From the NCBI GenBank assembly GCA_963920765.1, contig OY987243.1:26097419-26161418 (forward strand): 64,000 nt of DNA. The letters run 5' to 3'. The position numbers and the translations under genes were made by a program. The stretch's first letter is position 1; each line of letters opens with the position of its first letter. The stretch comes from Ulota crispa. Lineage: Eukaryota; Streptophyta; Bryopsida; Orthotrichales; Orthotrichaceae. The notes beneath the pieces were generated by a model. It ran no database searches. It was not told the origin of the DNA and saw nothing but the letters and a program-made list of their open reading frames with translations. Positions 11,446-22,562 of the stretch are shown piece after piece.

Positions 11446-11930
11446 CTAACACAACCATACGATTCGCATACACAACCATACGATCCGCATACACAACCAT
11501 ACGATCCGCATACACAAGCATACGATCCGCATACACAAGCATACGATCCGCATACACAAGCATACGATCCGCATACACAAGCATACGATCCGCATACACA
11601 AGCATACGATCCGCATACACAAGCATACGATCCGCATACACAAGCATACGATCCGCATACACAAGCATACGATCCGCATACACAACCATACGATCCGCAT
11701 ACACAACCATATGATCCGCATACACAACCATACGATCCGCATACACAACCATACGATCCGCATACAAACCATACGGTCCGCATACACATACATATAGTCC
11801 GCATACATAAGCATATGGTCCACGTACATAAGCATACGATCAACATACATAAGCATACAGTCATCATAAATAAGCATACGGTCATCGTACACAAGCATAC
11901 GGTCCGCATACGCGTACAAGCACGAACACA
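11446..11930. repeat. 21-bp minisatellite upstream of ECHIDNA
   Basis: Tandem units of CATACACAACCATACGATCCG, or the G variant CATACACAAGCATACGATCC, repeat regularly to about 11760. They continue in degenerate form (CATACATAAGCATACGGTC) to about 11930. Around 20 units. The 21-bp period keeps several frames open on both strands, which explains the repetitive predicted peptides here; I do not regard them as genes. Confidence 0.95.
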
Positions 11931-11970
11931 TACATGTAAGCATAGCATCGGAACGAGAGGCTTGCGCACA

Positions 11971-12100
11971 AGGTTCGGAGAACACGGTCCCTGCTTAGGT
12001 TCGCAGTACACGGTCCCTGCTTAGGTTCGCAGTACACGGTCCCTGCGTAGGTTCGAAGTACACGGTCCCTGCGTAGGTTCGAAGTACACGGTCCCTGCTT
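11971..12100. repeat. 26-bp minisatellite, 5 units
   Basis: Five exact-length 26-bp units begin AGGTTCGCAGTACACGGTCC, at 11971, 11997, 12023, 12049 and 12075. A degenerate sixth follows from 12101. It lies directly upstream of the ECHIDNA 5' UTR, so it is probably in the promoter region. Confidence 0.95.
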
Positions 12101-12228
12101 AGGTGCGGAAACTAGGTCCGGATGCAAGGTTCGGCGGAGGGTCGGAGTAGCCATAATTTGGAAGATTGGTAGATTTCAGGAATGCTCGAGAAGCAAGGCA
12201 GGGGTTGTATCTCAGAGAGCTCCTCGCT

Positions 12229-12272
12229 TGCTTGCTCGCTCGCTCGCTCGCTCGTCGTCGTCGTCGCCGAGG
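12229..12272. repeat. GCTC / GTC microsatellite in the ECH 5' UTR region
   Basis: A run of GCTTGCTC and GCTC units grades into GTC triplets just upstream of the ECHIDNA start codon. Probably 5' UTR sequence. Confidence 0.8.
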
Positions 12273-12403
12273 AATTCATTGCCGATGCGCCATCGCAATT
12301 CGGCTGTGGAACGCGCTGCTGCCAGATCCATTCTCTCGCGACCCGCAGCCGCAAAGATCTCACGAAACAGAAGCATTATTTTGCAGCTGCTGCTCCTGCC
12401 ACC

Positions 12404-15372
12404 ATGGTCAGTTTCTTCCATCCATTTTGCAGCAAAATGGTTGTACGCTCCCTCTCGCGATCAGCTGATGATTGAATTCGAAGGAGATCTCGTGCGGTTC
12501 TTTAGATCTTTCTTCCATGTTGCGCTTTGCTGACTATGCCGCAAGTTGTGTTATGGTTTATGCACATAGTCTAGGGTTTACTCTATTGGAGCTCAAGTGC
12601 CTAATTTCTTAGTTGCTCTATGTTTTCTCCAGCTGTTTAGTATGTTGATACTTTAAGCTTCGAATAGCATGCGTTGTTGTGGAATTGAAAGTATTGAATC
12701 GCCGTTTCTTGAACTCGCATTATTGTTTTTCCTCCGTTTGCTGCTTTGGTGAAGTCTGAACTAAATTTTTGATATCATTAGTGTTCGGTAAGCTCCCTCT
12801 CCTGTCGTGCGTTTTTAGATCCTTCCATGTTGCGCTTTGATGACTATGCCGCAAGTTGTGTTATGGTTCTTGAATATAGTCAGCTTAAGTGCATAATTTC
12901 TTAGTTGCTTCATGTTTTCTCCAGCTTTTTAGTATGTTGATAACTTTAAGCGAATGCGGCGTTATTGTGGAATTGAAAAGAATTGAATTGCCGTTTCTTG
13001 AACTCGCATTACGCTCTTCTCGCTTTTCAGCTGATTATTACGTTGAAAGGAGATCTCGTGCGGTTCTTTATATCTTCTTCCATGTTGCGCTTTGCTGGCT
13101 ATGCCGCAAGTTGTGTTTTGGTTCCTGAAAATTGCCTAGCGTTTTCTCTATTGGAGCTCGAGTGCCTAATTTCTTAGTTGCACTATGTTTTCTCAAGGTT
13201 TTTAGTATATTGATAACTTTAGGCTTCGGATAGAATGCATTATCGTGGAATTGAAAGTATTGAATCGCCATTTCTTGAACTCGCATTACTGTTTTTCCTC
13301 CGTTTGCTGCTTTAGATAAGTTTGAACTGAATTTCTGCTATCGGTGAGCCCCCTCTTATGTAGGCGTTGATTTTAATTTGTTTCGCCGGAGTAGATATGA
13401 TGACCTCTTTTTTTGTCCGGTACGGTAATTTAGTTCGAGGTGTACTTTTGGTGTGTATGTGTTTTTGGCTCAGTCAAGGAAGATGATCTTTGAATGTTGT
13501 CCATCTACGTTGTGTTTAATACGATGGTTGTGTTTTTGACTAATTTCCTAGTTGGACGATGTTTTCTTTGCTCTTTAAATGTTAGTTTGATAGGTTTAGA
13601 GGGATGGTTATACTTTTGGCTTGTGAAATGTAATGCGTCAGGATCTGAGGAAGGCTAGGGTGGATCGAAGTGTTGAATCGCCGTTTCTTGAAGTTGTAGT
13701 AGTGTTTTTATGCCTTATGCTGGCTTGGTGAGGTCGGAAACTGAATTCCTGCTTTCATTGGTGCTTTTTTTGTTCCCTCTTGTTTAGTTGGCGGTTTTAA
13801 CCTGCCATGCCAGGAGGAGGCTTCACCACCTCTTTGTTTGCTGAGCATGATAATGCGATTTTTTCAAAAGTTTGCTTATTGGTGTGGATTTTTGCAGGCA
13901 GAAGAGCAATATGCACATCCTGGGGTATGCTTGTTCACAGTATTGTTTAAGGTGTGTTTATTTCTTTACTTGATGTTAGGTTCTTGAAGTCACAGGATTG
14001 CTTCAAGATAGGGTTTGTTTGTAGTTCTCTTGTTGGAACGTGGCTGTCATCAGGGGTTTCTACTTGCAACCATGATTTTCGGTTTTCGTGACTTTGTGTG
14101 TGCCTTGTATTTGCGTGGCAGTTCTCAGCCCTGGCGTTCTATATTCTCTGCTCCATATTCATTCAAAGCTTCGTGATCCAATTCGTTGTCACGGTTTTCT
14201 TGATAGCGTTGGATTTCTGGACTGTCAAGAATGTGAGTGGTCGGATCTTGGTGGGACTGCGTTGGTGGAATGAAGTTGACGAACAAGGTCAAAGTGTGTG
14301 GCATTTTGAATCTCTGGACCAGCAGGTTTGTATTTTTGTGTTCATACTTTGTCATGTTCACTTATTGTTTCTTAGTGTTACATTGACCCTTTAATGACGA
14401 GGGTACCGGAAAAGTCGTCGATTGCTAGTGTATCTTCAGAACCCTCATCGTTGGAGGGTTAATGATCCTCGTTTGATCTCTGGGCTTACAGTAATTTGTT
14501 GAAACGATTGATGACTGCCCTGAATCGTCGTCGGTTAGTTTATCGCATGTTGGATCGTTACTTAGTAACAGTTATTCGGTTGTTTAGTCCTTGCTTAAAT
14601 TCGTTGAGGAATGATCCTGTGATGTTTTAGATTTCCATTGATTAGGAGTTACCTGAGTTGAATGAAGCTCTTGATGATACCTGCAGACCTTGGATACGTT
14701 GAACAAGAAGGACTCTTGGCTATTCTGGTGGACCTTATACATCACTGTAAGCCCTTCGTGTTCTTCAGACTCTTTCGACAATTCGTGTGTTCTTACCAGC
14801 TAATACTCGTTAGTACGTGAAGTAGTATGAAGTGCCTTTTGGTCAGGTAGTATACCAGTTCATGTGCACTTTTCTACCAAATTTATTCTACTCACTTCTT
14901 TTATGTACTTTATGTTAGGCCTTATTGACTTTTAACTAAGGTTAGATGCTTACTTTCTGTTGCAGCCTGTGGTATGGGTGGCGCTTGGAATAGTTGCGCT
15001 TATCAAGTTTAACTTTGACTATCTACTGGTAGTTGGGGTTGCCATAATCCTCAATGCAGCTAATATTGTTGGGTTCACCAAATGTCGGAAAGGTACTATA
15101 CTTCATTAATTTTGGGTTCTCAAATTAGTGAGTAGAATCTGATTTTTTCAAAACGCTTCTATTTGCCATTGGTCCCACTATGCCTCTCGTCTGGCTGTTA
15201 ACATAAATTATTACTAGATGTGACCCTCATTTAGGAGATTTAAGGTGCCTTACACTGACGTGTGATCTGTACTTGAGCAGACGCGAAGAAACAAATCCAG
15301 CAGTTTGCAACCTCAAATTTGGCTTCGCGCATGAGCAACTCAATCCAATCAGCTTTCATTTCGAGTGTTTAG
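12404..15372 (+). CDS. ECH: ECHIDNA / TVP23 family trans-Golgi membrane protein, 6 exons
   Basis: Exons: 12404-12406, 13898-13951, 14122-14325, 14687-14746, 14966-15092 and 15281-15372. All introns are GT/AG and phases join to a 179-aa protein (Arabidopsis ECH is about 186 aa). The family hallmark GRILVGLRWWNE follows two membrane segments (FSALAFYIL... to DFW). Two further membrane segments follow (SWLFWWTLYIT to ALIKF, and YLLVVG to NIVGF), then a basic DAKKQIQQFA tail. Plant ECHIDNA acts in trans-Golgi secretion and vesicle sorting. The first exon would contribute only the ATG, in a perfect GCCACCATGG context, ending at a GTCAGT donor and giving MAEEQYAHPG. That start is the least certain part; exons 2-6 are secure from conservation. 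Confidence 0.92.
12486..13790. repeat. Tandem duplications inside ECH intron 1
   Basis: Intron 1 (12407-13897) consists largely of 3 to 4 diverged copies of a 250-310 bp unit. The anchor TTCCATGTTGCGCTTTG occurs at 12513, 12823 and 13078. The anchor GAATCGCCGTTTCTTGAA recurs near 12696, 12985, 13262 and 13675. The fourth copy is the most diverged. Long first introns can carry expression enhancers, but nothing here proves that. Confidence 0.85.
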
Positions 15373-15541
15373 TTCTCTGGAACTGTCTGTGAGTTTTCTG
15401 CATTTGTGTTCTAGAAGCAGTGTTTCTAATTGTTTTTTTTTTTACTTAGGACTTTAAACTGGCTAGTGAACTGTTTCGCATGCACTGTACTTTGTGAGCC
15501 AGATTCGCATTGCAATACTTCGGGTAAATGGCATGGGCTGA

Positions 15542-16119
15542 TTAACCCCCAATGGACCAAGGGTTTTGGCATTTTTAGGAATGTGCTGTTTAATTTGTGT
15601 TCAAGGATTAAATTGCTATTGCAATAAAATTTGAGCGTTTATAGATTGGTCTTAATTGTATGGTTACATTCAACAGTACCACCAGTACTCTTTCGTCAAT
15701 ATTAAATCTAATTTTAGCCTTTCCGAATTGTAGTTATAAGTTCAGAATGTCAAGCATTCAAACATAGCCAGGTATTAATCGCTTGTCCTTCAACTAGTCG
15801 CTTCAAGCCAAAGGACTCTATTTCGTCGCATTGGTTCCTCAACTGCATGACATGAGCAAGGTATGGGACTTGTTAACTCCTAAAGGATGTTGCCTACCAA
15901 AAGTGTTGTATGTATTCCTATGAGGACCATTTAGTACTTGAAGAAATATCTTTATGACAAATGCCAAAAATACCCCTAAAAATCCAAGTTGATCAACAAT
16001 ATGTTTATGACTTGGCTTGAAATCTACAACTCCAATGGGATTCATGTGCTACTCAAATGTTTTGTATGTATACAATATGAGAGTCTGTATATGAAACAGC
16101 AACATCCTTTACGGGTTAA
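15542..16119. mobile_element. TTAA-flanked MITE, diverged termini
   Basis: TTAA (15542-15545) then CCCCCAATGGACC. The right end is GCATCCTTTACGGG-like (CCTTTACGGG) then TTAA (16116-16119). Termini fit the shared consensus CCCnTAAAGGAC with a few changes. Shares its right TTAA with the next element. Confidence 0.5.
15623..15628 (+). terminator. Possible ECH polyadenylation signal
   Basis: AATAAA lies about 250 bp after the ECH stop codon. It falls inside the TTAA-flanked element at 15546-16115, so the 3' end of the transcript may come from a transposon. Confidence 0.4.
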
Positions 16120-16347
16120 CCCTTGAAGGGCCCTTGGGCTCTATAGCTATGGTACCAAATACGGTCATAACCAATATTCATAAGTTTGAATCAGCTGGAA
16201 ATGAAGTATTACAACCATACATATTAAAGGGTTGTATGATGGTGGGTGCATAAAAAAAATTGGAAAGCCCTCAGAGTAGCTCAAATACGTCTGAACATAT
16301 GGCCATACATACAGCTGCAATGGGCTTTTGTGACGTTCAAGGGTTAA
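16116..16347. mobile_element. TTAA-flanked MITE, 224 bp
   Basis: CCCTTGAAGGGCCC at the left and GACGTTCAAGGG at the right, with TTAA on both sides (16116-16119 and 16344-16347). Non-coding. Immediately adjacent to the previous element, using the same TTAA. Confidence 0.75.
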
Positions 16348-17389
16348 ACTAAGGCATTTTTGAAGAATTTTTGAAGAGTGTGAAGGGAAACTGGCGTTGC
16401 ATCTAGATGTGAGTAGTGTAGGTTGATAGCAGATTTAGCATAAAATAATTCCCCAAAATTTTGCCTAATTATTCTATAAATTATTCTCCAAAAGTGCCCA
16501 ATGTCAAACAAATCAAAAAATTGAAATGTCAAATATTATAAAAGTCATTAAGCTTGCTAACAATGGAAGGTCAAGGTTGATTCCAAGAGGGCTCAATCTA
16601 TTGCAAATTTTATATCAAGGACAAATTTTAGAAAGTGAAAAAGGCTTAGAAAAAGACTAAACTCTACTAAAAAATTTGGTTGAATGCCTTGAAAATGCCT
16701 AATCTTGTTTAATTATGAAATTAGATGCTAACTGCGTTTTTCTCAAAAATAATTGATTCGGCAGAAACCTGCCGAATCTGCTCCGAACCTACAGTAGTAT
16801 CGGGTATGAATTGTGATTATAATAGTGACAGGAAACTATTAGTCTTACATAACTGCAAAGCCTAGTTGCAAATGAGCATTGCGTTTCATTATGAATTAAT
16901 GGGTTCTCGTACAATTGGATTCGAATTGTACCTGTTTTTCACAAAGCGGTCATTTCGTACACGACGATGACCTCATTGTATTCCAAGTTGTTCTGCAATA
17001 CCGTTTGTTTGGGGACAGCTAAGAGCATCTCCTGCCACCTGCCAAATGAGCCCTCTGTGTTTCATACATAACAGCTTCTGTAATTTAAATCTCTAATAAC
17101 AATGTACTTGTCGTTGTGCAAGAGCATGACTATTCAGGGTTAGCCACTTTTATGTCAAATTTGAGGTTTCTCTAAGCCCCCTTCTTGATCCTTGTCAAGC
17201 ACTTTTCATGCATTGTTCATGCTATGTAGCTGGATGTACCATTGCGATTTGTTGTAATACAAGTATAGGTTCTAAAACCTTCCAGAATGAAGGAGAACTT
17301 CATGCCTTGTTGCACTACTTGCTGCTCCTGCCCCCTCCAAACCTAATTTCTAGGGGCTTCATTTGGCAGGTGGCAGGATATGCTTTAAA
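16348..17389. other. Intergenic, nothing recognised
   Basis: AT-rich sequence with no gene, terminal repeats or RNA gene that I can support. Confidence 0.4.
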
Positions 17390-17744
17390 GGCCGCTTCAC
17401 ACTATGGCCAACCAAGTCAAGAGGTCGTCAAATTGTGATTGAGTGGCCAAAATTTGTTGAGAGGCCAAGAAAATATGCTAAAAATATGCAATAAATGCTA
17501 AAATTAATGACCTCTCAACCATAGTTTGGGTCTCCATTTTTGCTAAATCCAAACTTCCCTTTGAGATGCCGTTGTTTTGGATGATAAAGTATTGCCATGT
17601 AGGCAGTTTAGTGAATGACGGACTATGGGCTTTGGCCTCTAGTCAATCTAGTGTGAAGGGTCAAGAGGCCAAACTCTTGATTTCTTGCAATCTGATTGGT
17701 GGAAACCAATGGCCTCTCAACCTTTGGCCATAATGTGAATGGCC
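17390..17744. mobile_element. MITE family H, copy 1
   Basis: Left end GCCGCTTCACACTATGGCC and right end GGCCATAATGTGAATGGCC are imperfect inverted repeats. The interior has multiple GAGAGGCCA and GGCCTCT phrases. A related segment is nested at 19081-19609. Confidence 0.65.
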
Positions 17745-19001
17745 CTGATAAAACAGAAAAGACAATGACACATTAACCCCCCATCAACTAAGCCATTTTC
17801 ACCAAAAATATGGTTTTCAGAGACATATAGCTTTGATGCATCATATCTCAGCTAATTGGATGATGCAAAAAGTGCTTCTATGAAAATAGTGGAACACCTA
17901 CTTAGAAAACAACTAGCAAATTTTGGGAACAGTTGACTAGGAGGAGATTATAACATTTGATTAAACAATATGTGGTGGCAAAGTCTCATTTTTGGTAGGT
18001 GGTTGTTATTTATTGATTTTTACAAAATTCTATAAGCCATTGATTCATCTCAAAGTTTGTGAGTAGCAAGATTAGATGTGAATGCTCACACATGCAAATC
18101 ATTGAAGATTTTACATCTTTGTATGTTAAGTTTTAGGGATTTGAAGTGCTATTGCACAAAAAATGATGACTGGCACAATTGGTGAGGGCAGCCATGACAA
18201 GGGTTTAGAACATGCTTGAAATCTTGCTGACAAATTTCTTGCTACCACAAAGCTCATGCAAGGAAGTTTGTAAGAGGTATTGACCAGTTGCAGCCTATAA
18301 GAAGTTGCTTTCTACCTTGACTTGAATGGTGTTTCACCCAATCAAGGCTCTTGAGAAACTTCTACAACATTTGGCTTGCCTTGCCATTACTCCACTTGCA
18401 TGGACTACTTAAATACCTTGATAACTGTAATTTATAGCAAGGCCAAAAAATTAAATCCAGTGCCTCAAAGAGGATTGTGAAGTGAAATCATGTGAGGACA
18501 CTTTATGTTGTCTAGTTTGTTCAAAGGTTAACCCTATGCTACGTTTGAGCCACAAGGTAGCCTCTTGATTTTAAATGCAAAATTCATGGATGAAGCATTA
18601 CAAATTTTTATCTAGTTTCTTATAAGAGAGTTCTTTGAATATGTTTGCAATTGATAATGGTGAAAATTCCCTCAATTATATTTTAATGATTAATTTACAA
18701 AGAAGACTCTAAAAAATCAAGTACTTAAAGTTTTCTTTTAAAACAATTTGGAAAAATGTACTTCTTTGCTTTAGATATAAATTTGAGCATTAAAACAACA
18801 GTTTATTAAAATTTTGAACTCAATCAATGAATGAATCTTTCTAAGTCTACGAAAAGTTAAATCCAATTCAAATGTTTCAAATTTTGATTACTATATTGCA
18901 ATTTGAAGTGTGAGTTTAAGGCCAAGTACTATAAATGCTCTAACTATAGGTGTACATGGAATTTTGGTTTATACCATGTCCTACAATATCAAATACGCTA
19001 C
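17745..19001. other. Intergenic with one weak TTAA-type candidate
   Basis: TTAACCCCCC at 17773 and AAAGGTTAA at 18533-18541 could bound an old TTAA element, but the ends match each other poorly. Otherwise AT-rich with no gene. Confidence 0.3.
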
Positions 19002-19656
19002 GGGTATGTTCACACTTGGTGTTAGGAGGGATATTAGCAACACATGAAATCTAAAGGTGTGTCCAAATGGATTTAAAAATTATGGTCAATCAAGTTGAGA
19101 GGCCATGGGATTGAGTGGCCAAACTTTGAGGCCAAAGAAATGGACTAAAAATAGGTACTAAAATATTCTTTTTGACACCTTTGGCCACCCTTAATGTGAA
19201 GCCTCCAAAGGCCAAGTCCAAAAGCCAAACTCTTGGCAATAAGCTTCCAAGGCCTCTCAACTTGAATGGCCATAGTGTGAAGCCTCCAAAGGCCAACCCC
19301 AAAGTCCAAAGTCATAGCATTTATTAGACCTTCCAAATCTAACAGGCAAGATCTTGTCAACTTTTGATTATTTTACAAAAAAAAAGTGACAACCTCTCAA
19401 CCATAGTTTGGATCTCCATTTTTGCTTGACCCAAAATTTTCTTGAGAGGCCATTGTTTTGGATGAAAGGATGGTGTTATGGGGGGTGATGGCCTTTGGAG
19501 TTTGACCTCTAGTGTGAGGAGTTGAGAAGCCAAACTCTCAATTTCTTGCAATTTGATTGGTGGAAATCAATGGCCTCTTGACCTTCGGCCATAATGTGAA
19601 GCCGCACTAAGTTTCCTTCAATACTACCACTCTTAACACCAAGTGTGAACATACCC
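19002..19656. mobile_element. MITE hosting a nested family H element
   Basis: Outer inverted repeats are GGGTATGTTCACACTTGG at 19002 and the exact inverse ending at 19656 (CCAAGTGTGAACATACCC). Inside, 19081-19609 is family H sequence, ending GGCCATAATGTGAAGCCGC. The H element is therefore younger than the outer one. Confidence 0.7.
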
Positions 19657-20302
19657 AAAGAGTTTTTAGATTTTATAAGCTTATTTTATATTTAACAAGA
19701 AATTTTTCCAATTATCGTTATATATTTCAAAATAATTTATAGTTTTCATAGTTCCTTTTTGATAAAATAACATTTAAAAGTCATGTAGTTTCATCTCCAC
19801 ACAATAAAATAAGATAACTACCACTCGATTTTCAATAAAGTTAGAAAATATGAATGTTGAATTGATTACATTGTTTTAGGGTGCATCATTTAAGGATTAT
19901 TGAAGATATGCAACATTTGGTTGAGCCAAGCTTCATATAGCATTTGCAGCTTTGCTCTTCAAATTGATTTCCTAAGAATTTCCATTTATATTGGTAGACC
20001 CTTCAAATACTTGTCTCTCTTCTATCACCAAACATGACTTACAAATAGTCAACTGATCACTTGCAAAGTTGAATGTAAGATAAAACTAGAATGAACATTG
20101 AGTTAAGGGCCATTGCTTCACACACGAATTGAATAGCACTAGGTATATATTACGAAGCCTATAACAATTCTCAACTTTGCCACATGCCAAACTCTTGACA
20201 AGTAAGGGTAAAAATGCTCTTAAGGGAGGATCACATGCCAAGCAAGAGAAAAAGTTCCTTTCAGAAGGACTAAAAGTTTTTCAGGGCAAAAGGAACTCAT
20301 AT
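19657..20302. other. Intergenic, nothing recognised
   Basis: AT-rich; no gene or element ends seen. Confidence 0.4.
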
Positions 20303-20625
20303 AAGAGAAATTTCATGGATATCTCTGAAGTTTGCAATATTTACATGGATATCCCTACATTTTCAGGAATTACACAAATACCTTTGGATCAAAGTTTTCA
20401 GGAGTTTGTTTTGTTGTACATGCCACTTTCCTTCTCCCTTTGTGCAGACATTGCTTCTTTTTTGTTTCATTACATTCCTTTCTTCAACATTGGTCATGAA
20501 GAAAGTACGAGCAAAGCAAATAAATGCCTAAAAATATGGTCCAAGGGTATTTGTGTAATTTTTGAAAAAGCAAAGCTATCTATGTAAATATTACAAACTT
20601 CGTGGGTATACATGAAGTTTTCTCT
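20303..20625. mobile_element. MITE family C (Mutator-like), copy 1
   Basis: Inverted ends AGAGAAATTTCATGGATATC and GGGTATACATGAAGTTTTCTCT. The body matches the family C element in eIF3f intron 4, including GAATTACACAAATACCTTTGG and the terminal TTTGCAATATTTACAT arms. Confidence 0.75.
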
Positions 20626-21116
20626 ATAATCAAAGGCTTGGGTTTGGTTAGGACAATAAACCACCACTATTATATGACCTCCTATGGCAAGTAACAAAAA
20701 TGGCAATTTTGTTCTAGCCAAGATCTGTAAAATATTGTTTAAGGTAGACACACCCATTCTCCACTACTCCCCAATTCCACACCCTACTTTTGAGGTATTC
20801 ACCATCCATTCTTGAACCCAAAGTGGAGCAATGCACGCTACTTGCACAAGCAAGTTTTGCCTCATGTCAATTGTTAAACTGCTTTAAGAGGGTTTGAATT
20901 GGGACCATCAAGTGCCATCATAGGAACACATCCAAGGGGTTTCAAAGCTAGTTTAGAGTTGCTAATAGGGACCCTACGAGCTACAACTATGCCCTTTAAT
21001 ATAAAATAATCTAAATTACTTTTTTCCACAAAAATTACATTCCATGATAGCTTGTTGAAAGGCTAACCCTACAGATTTTCTGGATTTTTTGAAAACCTTA
21101 AAGTACCCCCAAACCC
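20626..21116. other. Intergenic, nothing recognised
   Basis: No gene or repeat assigned. Confidence 0.4.
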
Positions 21117-21769
21117 TTAACCCCTAAATGCCCAAGGCCTTTTTTGAACTTCTAGGAATTTGTTCTAGACTAAACAAAAAGCCAACATTTTGATAAGTTG
21201 TATCAATTTTTTTAAAATTGTAACCATACAAATTCAAAATAGATAAGTTAGATATCACATAGGAAAAGAAAACACAATAATTCTTCTTATGGATTGAAAG
21301 ATTATAATGTTTGATCAAGAGGGTGTTAAAACTACAAAAATGACTTCAAGTCTTTTAATGCTCTTTTCACATGTCAAATCTAAAAAAACAATCACATGAA
21401 AAATATGGGTTCAAAGGATATAACATCCATAACTCCAATAAATTTACAACTTTTCAAAATCTCCTCTACAATGTTTTAAAATAAATTTCTAATGTGAATA
21501 TTTCTCCAAGATCTAGTGCATTTGAGGCTCATTTTCATGGGCTCTCAATACTAAAAAAGTCAAGATTGTAGTGGACACCCTTGCACAAAATCTAAACTAG
21601 AAAATTCACAATCAATAATTTTCAAAATCGGGTTTTAAAGCTAAAACTAGACTTCAAAAAGAATAATTTGAAATTACAAAATACTAAAAATAGCAGCTTA
21701 GTTAGGTTTTATTGAAATTCAAAGTATTGTCGGCACCAAAATGTGGTGCCTTGGGCATTTAGGGGTTAA
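21117..21769. mobile_element. TTAA-flanked MITE, piggyBac-like family A, copy 2
   Basis: TTAA, then CCCCTAAATGCCCAAGGCC. It ends GGTGCCTTGGGCATTTAGGGG, then TTAA. The 645-bp body is clearly homologous to 5429-6055 and 48147-48791. Confidence 0.85.
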
Positions 21770-22080
21770 ACGGTCGGGTATGGGTCTGTCTACCATAAAG
21801 GGTCTTGTTAAGAACTTTCCAGCCATGCATCGTGCGTCCAATTTGAATGACAACTCCACCAGTGGGACCCTGTTCAAGTGTTAAAGTTTTAATGCAAGCA
21901 GTGTGAATCTCAGCACATTTCAAATTTCCTTGACAGCAAAACAATCCACTAGTTCACTTGATTCCTCTCCAGGTGATTGGTAAAACTTCAGTTTGGCAAT
22001 GTGGGAACTCACTTCACCAACTTCTCCAGTAAACGCTTCGGATCTCTGCCAGCTTCGCCAGCACATGGCAGTTTGCCCTA
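21770..22080 (-). pseudogene. Coding-like fragment, unidentified
   Basis: On the minus strand this stretch reads as protein-like peptides in more than one frame, for example SSHIAKLKFYQSPGEESSEL and then TLEQGPTGGVVIQIGRTMHG. The composition looks coding, but frames change and no start or splice structure is clear. It abuts the family A element at 21769 and lies downstream of the hAT gene. It could be a gene relic, distal exons, or the hAT gene's 3' UTR. I do not recognise the protein. Confidence 0.3.
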
Positions 22081-22562
22081 AGAACAATATAAGGCAGTCA
22101 ATGGATCCGATACAATATTCATCATCACGGACTAGATGGGTTTGAAAAACATGGAATTCATGTAGGTAGACAACATATAACAGAGCAGTTTCATATCCAG
22201 AATCATATCTTTAATACTTACACATGAGGGACCTCCTTAAAATTATGTTAATTTTTGGCAGGAAAAGACTACCAGGATACATAATCGCCCTTTCCTGCAG
22301 ACAGAACAGCTTGAATGACCCCCTTTCCCCTTATCTACAGCTCTTTTCAATTCTTTCAATTTGGTTGCATCTGAAAGAAGATTTAAGTACATACATTACC
22401 ATGAAGTTCAATTGTACAGCCACAAATAAACCTGAACCAGAACAAGGCAGAGATTAGATTTTGACAGATACAGTAAAATATACTACACAGTTCAATCTTT
22501 TTGTACACTTCTGAAAAAAAAGCATGGTAAAAGAAAAACATGTACCTTGGTATTGAGAAGTT

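Noticed and set aside
11424-12024. Long open frames with YADRMVV and YDPHTQ repeats
   Set aside because: The 21-bp minisatellite keeps several frames open on both strands; no domain.
11446-12100. CRISPR-like regular repeats
   Set aside because: Contiguous tandem units without unique spacers, in a plant nuclear genome.
17777-18537. Another TTAA element
   Set aside because: The supposed termini (CCCCCCATCAAC and TTCAAAGG) are not convincing inverse repeats.
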